Assembly: GCA_965153455.1 (NCBI GenBank)
Contig: OZ234497.1
Coordinates: 13,626,302-13,690,301 of the forward strand
DNA length: 64,000 nucleotides
Direction: 5' to 3'
Origin: Sphagnum compactum
Lineage: Eukaryota; Bryophyta; Sphagnopsida; Sphagnales
Shown: positions 60,833 to 64,000 of the stretch, in pieces
Position numbering within the stretch: the stretch's first letter is position 1
How the letters are laid out: each line of letters begins with the position of its first letter
Position numbers and translations under genes: made by a program
The notes under the pieces: model-generated
Databases searched by the model: none
What the model was told of the DNA's origin: nothing
The model's input: the letters and a program-made list of their open reading frames with translations, nothing else

Positions 60833-62823
60833 AAAATTCATGTTCATTTCATGTTAGTGTCATAGGACCTAGATCTTAGTATTTATGTTTCCATGATCAG
60901 GACAAGCATGGTCACTAGAGAAATGGTGTTTATTTCATCATGAATTTTATTGGCAGTTGGATGTGTTGAGTGGGACTTTGAGTTACATTGGGCAAAGTCT
61001 AATATTAGATTGAGGTTCAACTCCCCCTCAAACTTGTGTTTGTGTTTAGTTTGTAAGTTTGAAGTTTTACACTTGCATGCATCAATGTCACTTTGATCCA
61101 CATTCTCCACTGGTTTTGTTGTGGGTGCCACCTGAACTCATTTCTTAAAAAAATGAATAATCAGTTTGGGCTATTTTGAATATCCATGTTTGTCAAGAAC
61201 TAACTCAACAAATGATCAAGAAGCCACTTAATCCTATGTCAAATTACATAAGAAGTCAAAATTATCAGAGGGCTATCTTATTGCCACTTGCGCACATTAT
61301 ATTATATTTTTAAAATGATGCCTCATAGCCTAAAATTAATTGATTTCAACACTCTTTTAACTCCCAAAAGTGACCATCCCACAAAGGTATTAGGACTATA
61401 GAATGATGTAGTTTTCATTTGGTCCCACATTTGGGGAAGTGTATCATGTGTTTTAATTGAGAAATGTGAGTTCCTTTTTGGGTACTTCATAGAACATTTC
61501 CCATTTGGCAAGTTTGGACTTGCCAAAAGGAGTAGAGCCATTGCATAGTGACTCATGAGCTGCTTTTGTGAAGCCTGCACTTTCAGACCAAATTTGAGAG
61601 GCTTGGGTGAATTCAATGGTGGCTTCCAGGATGCTTCTGTGTTTGTTTCTCAACCCCCTCATCCCCTCTTTTTCAGAAAAGTTCAACCCATCATATTGAA
61701 CCATCTATCTATGAAGGAAGGTAGTTTGTTTTGTTTTGTAGTTATGAGATCCACCAAACCAGGATGCTTCAGATCGTGTGTTCTTGGTGTCTTTGGAAAG
61801 CTCTCCACAAGGATGGGTGCATGGGCTTGGTTCCATGACGTTTGGACGCAAGTGCAAAAGTTTTTTGAATATTAAATGATTTTTTCACTGAAAATTAAAT
61901 TAAATTAAATCATAGCTGAAAATTTGGGAGGAATTGGAATGTGCCGTTGGTGTTGTTGGAAAGATCTTGATGAGCAAGATTTAATGAAATTTATTTGGTA
62001 AGATTTGGATTCAGAATGTGGGAGAGATATTGATTTTTAAGTGATTTTTTTCTGCCGCTGAAAATTCAAAAAAACCAGGTTTTGGAGGAAAAATCAGTTG
62101 AGGACGTGGTAACTAACACTTGGGCCAACAGGCCACAGCAGGCCACACTAGTTAGTAGTAAAGCCAGAACATTGTCTATAGAGTATATACCCTACCACAG
62201 ATCCAATATGATGATGAAACTCTTTGGAACTTTTATTGAGCATGAACAAAAAATTCAGGAGAAGCTACAACAGATTAGGTCAAGCACCTGCACAAAATTT
62301 CCAGTGTATCTGGAGGGCAAGTTATGAAGCAGAATTCATACTCTATAAAATGGTGGGGCATCTCAAAAACAGAAATAACCCAATTTACCCATCATCACCT
62401 CTTTTCTCATGCTTCCCAGTGAGTATCACAAAGGAATAAATATATTATATTCAATCAACTAGTGGTTTTCCACAAAGGTAGGTCATTCCCTTGGAGTGGG
62501 GTGTTCTTGAAATATGCTGGAGCTTTTTTCAGGAACACTCAAAGGGTGTGACCCTACACAAAGGACCAAAACTCACAAAATGGAACCCGTACTAAGGACC
62601 TATCTTATATGCCTACTACAGGTGCCCAGTACTCAAGTGCCAAATAATTATTTTATTTTTCAATTTCAAGTTTGACAATAAAAATGGTAATTTTATGAAA
62701 TTTTCAACTCAATATGATGCTAGAATTAAAAATATTCATCTATTCTGACTTAGCACTGCACTTAATATCCATGAAAATATCTCATTAAAAAAGAAAATTT
62801 GTATGATTTCCTTTCCTCCCTGG
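60833..62823. other. Intergenic DNA, unassigned remnants
   Basis: Several 80-106 codon frames (60883-61131 minus, 61323-61616 and 61453-61704 minus, 61555-61875 plus, 62082-62327 plus) overlap one another. The minus frame 61453-61704 shows weak similarity to the translation of 39470-39620 (a shared GSTP stretch after EFxQA), suggesting a common old repeat. TTGGAAAG followed by an (A/C)TCT stretch appears at about 61793 and 61957. No function assigned. Confidence 0.35.
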
Positions 62824-63020
62824 AGTTCTTGGTCACAAGCAACATGAACTCCACTTTATCCACCAATTTAAGTGAGTCATAGTTCTTGGTTGCAAGCAAC
62901 ACAAATTCCATTTTATCCAACAACTTAAGTGAGTAAGAATAGACTTGAAATTGCTACTAGGCATAGGCAAGTAAGCAACTATTAAATCACAGACCTATTA
63001 GATATTAAATAGTGAAAATA
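62824..63020 (+). repeat. Dispersed repeat with 57 bp internal tandem pair (copy 2)
   Basis: AGTTCTTGGTCACAAGCAAC (62824) and AGTTCTTGGTTGCAAGCAAC (62881) start two 57 bp units, and the block continues to CTATTAGATATTAAATAG, as in 41661-41850. Same orientation. Confidence 0.7.
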
Positions 63021-64000
63021 ATGAAAGCAACGAACTCTAAATATAACCTACACAATTATCCCAAAATTGAGTTCCCAAATTTTTTGCATTAATGAGCAAG
63101 TAATTTTCATAATTAGATTTTGATGTTGTGGAAAATCATTTTTAGGAAAACTTTGTTGATGAACTTTTCTTTGCATATATGTAATCTCATCCATGGATAA
63201 AATTGGTTAGGAATACTTTTGATACATATTTTGGTGAATTTTTTAAAAATATATAAATTTCAATAGTACTTTGAATGGTATTCTATTTGATTTTTTATTA
63301 GTTAATTAATCAAGAAAATATAATTTAGTTATGGATTTCCAGTGTTTATGTTCATGACTCTTAAAGGGGTAATAGACATTAGGAACACAAATTTCTAGGG
63401 ATCCTTCATTTTTTATTCCAATGAAAACTTAAGGCCATATATTTTGGCACATAACGCATAAATGTGAAAAAATAATAATTATAACATTAAAAAAAATTTA
63501 AAGAGAAGACCGAGGAATATTATTTGATCAATTTTAATTCCTTAACCATCCCTTGAGGTAGTTTTTTGTGGTACCACCTAATCATACTTTCACGCTAAGA
63601 TCATTCCACATATTTAATATTTTCATCCAAGTAATTATTAACATTCAAGCAACCAATGTCCACAAATTAGAAAATAGGAAGTATTTAAGAAATAATCAGA
63701 TTGGATTACCATTTAAAAAATACAAAGATCGTAAAATATACATTTGACACAAGACTTGGGGATGTATATAAACACAACATAATGAAGGTGAGTTTATAAT
63801 TAATATGTCTATGTACTTGACCATTATATGTTTAAATTATGATTTAACTAAAAGGAATATTTTGGTGATATAAATCTTCACATTTAATTTAACATGTTGG
63901 TAGTCTAATCAAATAAACATTAAATAGATTCAATGAATTGAATGCAATTCAATCTTTGATTTTAAAAATGAAAAAGTTTGGAATACCCTTGGTGATGCCC
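63021..64000. other. AT-rich intergenic DNA to the window end
   Basis: No gene, terminal repeat or tandem array recognised. Confidence 0.5.

Noticed and set aside
61323-61875. Overlapping frames on both strands as a possible gene
   Set aside because: Weak similarity to another intergenic segment at 39.5 kb points to an old repeat; no conserved domain.

Overview
The window reads as nuclear DNA of a land plant. It holds three spliced protein genes with GT-AG introns of about 130 to 900 bases, set in long AT-rich intergenic DNA full of decayed transposons, short inverted-repeat elements and minisatellites. The genes themselves do not fix the lineage. The wide spacing, degenerate Ty3-type and hAT-type remnants and short introns would fit a seed-free vascular plant, a bryophyte with an expanded genome, or a gymnosperm; this is an inference.

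Layout. 1-2.9 kb: dispersed repeats, a 211 bp inverted-repeat element and the 5' flank of gene 1. 2.95-7.41 kb (+): a nine-exon serine carboxypeptidase-like gene (528 aa, intact catalytic triad). 7.4-20.6 kb: repeats, a hAT transposase fragment, a degenerate simple repeat, an 801 bp inverted-repeat element and a nested hairpin. 21.22-23.17 kb (+): a three-exon gene for a lipid-transfer/arabinogalactan-like chimeric protein (546 aa) with a probable GPI-anchor signal. 24.2-24.65 kb: a minisatellite. 25.43-29.69 kb (-): an eight-exon KT/HAK/KUP potassium transporter (770 aa), with a tandemly duplicated 279 bp unit upstream. 30.8-64 kb: no intact gene seen. This part holds Ty3-type gag and pol remnants, two more hAT transposase remnants, non-autonomous elements whose ends look hAT-like, several tandem and inverted repeats, and long AT-rich stretches in which nothing was recognised.

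The three genes are not an operon or obvious cluster: one vacuolar/secreted hydrolase, one cell-surface wall protein and one membrane transporter. Their reading frames are intact across every splice junction proposed here, and each product has the length and motifs of its family. No novel biological system was identified. The most unusual material is the set of hAT-related elements: three transposase fragments alongside several short elements with CAGTGTTGGGC-like ends, one of which may carry non-repeat DNA. Others are a transporter gene with a duplicated upstream unit and an unusually long proline-rich lipid-transfer chimera. All coordinates were derived by reading the sequence by eye; no alignment or gene-finder was run.
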